Source: Macrococcoides caseolyticum (GTDB lineage Bacteria > Bacillota > Bacilli > Staphylococcales > Staphylococcaceae). From it: DNA of 64,000 bases. The stretch is from the NCBI RefSeq assembly GCF_021366795.1, contig NZ_JAHCPS010000001.1, forward strand, positions 124,001-188,000, written 5' to 3'. This document shows positions 63,481-64,000 of this stretch, piece after piece. Both the position numbers and the translations under genes were made by a program. The notes beneath the pieces are model-generated. The model ran no database searches. It saw nothing but the letters and a program-made list of their open reading frames with translations, and was not told where the DNA came from. Positions within the stretch are counted from its first letter, which is position 1, and every line of letters starts with the position of its first letter.

Positions 63481-64000
63481 CTACTCTCTTCCGTGACAGT
63501 TTTTATATTTTTTTCCGCTTCCACAAGGGCAAGGTTCATTACGACCAATATCTGGTTCATTTTTCCTTTTAGGCTGTTGTTTTACTTTTTCTTTGCCATC
63601 ATTTGCAACCATTGCCTGACCTTTAGCTACTTGTTCGCGCTCTAGCGTATCATCTTTCTCAACGATTGATTTTAAGATGTATTTACTTACATCATCTTCA
63701 ATATTCTCTAACATTGCATCAAACATTGTTAAACCTTCATTTTGATATTCACGTAATGGATTGATTTGGCCATAACTTCTCAAATGAATCCCTGTACGTA
63801 ACTGGTCCATCGTATCGATATGGTCCGTCCATTTCATATCAATTGTACGTAATAAAATCATACGTTCAAACTCATGGAACTGCTCACCTAGTTGTTCTTT
63901 TTGATGTGCTAACTGTTTTTCAACGGCTTTCATGACAATTTCATAAATCTCATCATTATCACGACGATTGATATCGTCTACTTTTAAAGCCCCTTCTGTT
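63481..64000 (-). CDS. secA: Preprotein translocase ATPase SecA, C-terminal part
   Basis: Partial gene: the frame is open to the window edge, so its start lies beyond 64000. The visible 172 residues cover the helical wing/scaffold end ([19 protein letters not shown]) and the C-terminal zinc finger [13 protein letters not shown] that binds SecB-like partners and phospholipids. SecA drives export through SecYEG. prfB follows five bases later, the usual secA-prfB order. Confidence 0.96.
   Translation of the reverse strand, partial: TEGALKVDDINRRDNDEIYEIVMKAVEKQLAHQKEQLGEQFHEFERMILLRTIDMKWTDHIDTMDQLRTGIHLRSYGQINPLREYQNEGLTMFDAMLENIEDDVSKYILKSIVEKDDTLEREQVAKGQAMVANDGKEKVKQQPKRKNEPDIGRNEPCPCGSGKKYKNCHGRE

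Overview
The window is one continuous stretch of a low-GC Gram-positive core chromosome of the family Staphylococcaceae. Gene content and order follow the Staphylococcus aureus backbone almost gene for gene: mnh antiporter, ndh, nfu, lipA, sufCDSUB, metNPQ, gcvH, ssrA/smpB, rnr, secG, the glycolytic block eno-gpmI-tpiA-pgk-gapA-gapR, clpP, whiA/yvcK/rapZ, trxB, lgt, hprK, uvrA/uvrB, prfB and secA. Several features point away from S. aureus to an oxidase-positive relative, most likely Macrococcus or possibly Mammaliicoccus: a cytochrome c-551 lipoprotein and a ResA-like thioredoxin, a stand-alone bioB, no intact dltABCD in the expected place, and an alkaline phosphatase between clpP and whiA. 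The genus is an inference from synteny and content; no 16S rRNA is present.

Layout. 1-1.8 kb: 3' end of the Mnh Na+/H+ antiporter operon. 1.9-12.3 kb: small redox, Fe-S and membrane genes (YuiF/YuiB, Nudix, two type-2 NADH dehydrogenases, SufA-like carrier, YuzB, YuzD, Nfu), then bioB under a BirA operator, a 2-hydroxyacid dehydrogenase, a HAD phosphatase, a HepT-like protein and DUF3055. 12.3-12.7 kb: a scar with a very long hairpin and a decayed dltD 3' fragment. 12.7-18.8 kb: yutD-lipA, yunDEF and a FetAB-type ABC pair. 19-28.8 kb: suf operon, methionine ABC transporter behind a SAM-I riboswitch, thioredoxin/toprim pair, gcvH and an ArsC/Spx-like protein. 28.9-35.6 kb: thioredoxin, nitroreductase with a Fur-like box, aroD, an orphan 85-aa gene, tmRNA, smpB-rnr-esterase-secG. 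35.7-43.4 kb: glycolysis with its GapR repressor. 43.6-53.6 kb: clpP (CtsR box), alkaline phosphatase (Pho box), whiA-yvcK-rapZ, trxB, TPR protein, acetyltransferase, lgt, hprK. 53.7-64 kb: uvrA-uvrB (LexA box), csbA-HD hydrolase-resA, two secreted cell-wall hydrolases, cytochrome c-551, prfB with its programmed frameshift, and the secA 3' end.

The genes combine into a few systems: Fe-S assembly (SufBCDSU, SufA, Nfu) feeding radical-SAM enzymes BioB and LipA, with GcvH as a lipoyl acceptor; respiration (two NDH-2 enzymes, cytochrome c-551, ResA-like protein, Mnh); central glycolysis under GapR and possibly CcpA; and DNA repair, proteolysis and ribosome rescue.

No mobile element, prophage, CRISPR array, tRNA or rRNA was seen. 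I found no clearly new multi-gene system. The best unusual signals are an intergenic palindrome present twice with its hairpin inverted between fixed flanks, the dltD remnant, an in-phase 11-bp Pho box, and several readable operators (BirA, Rex-like, Fur-like, LexA, CtsR).
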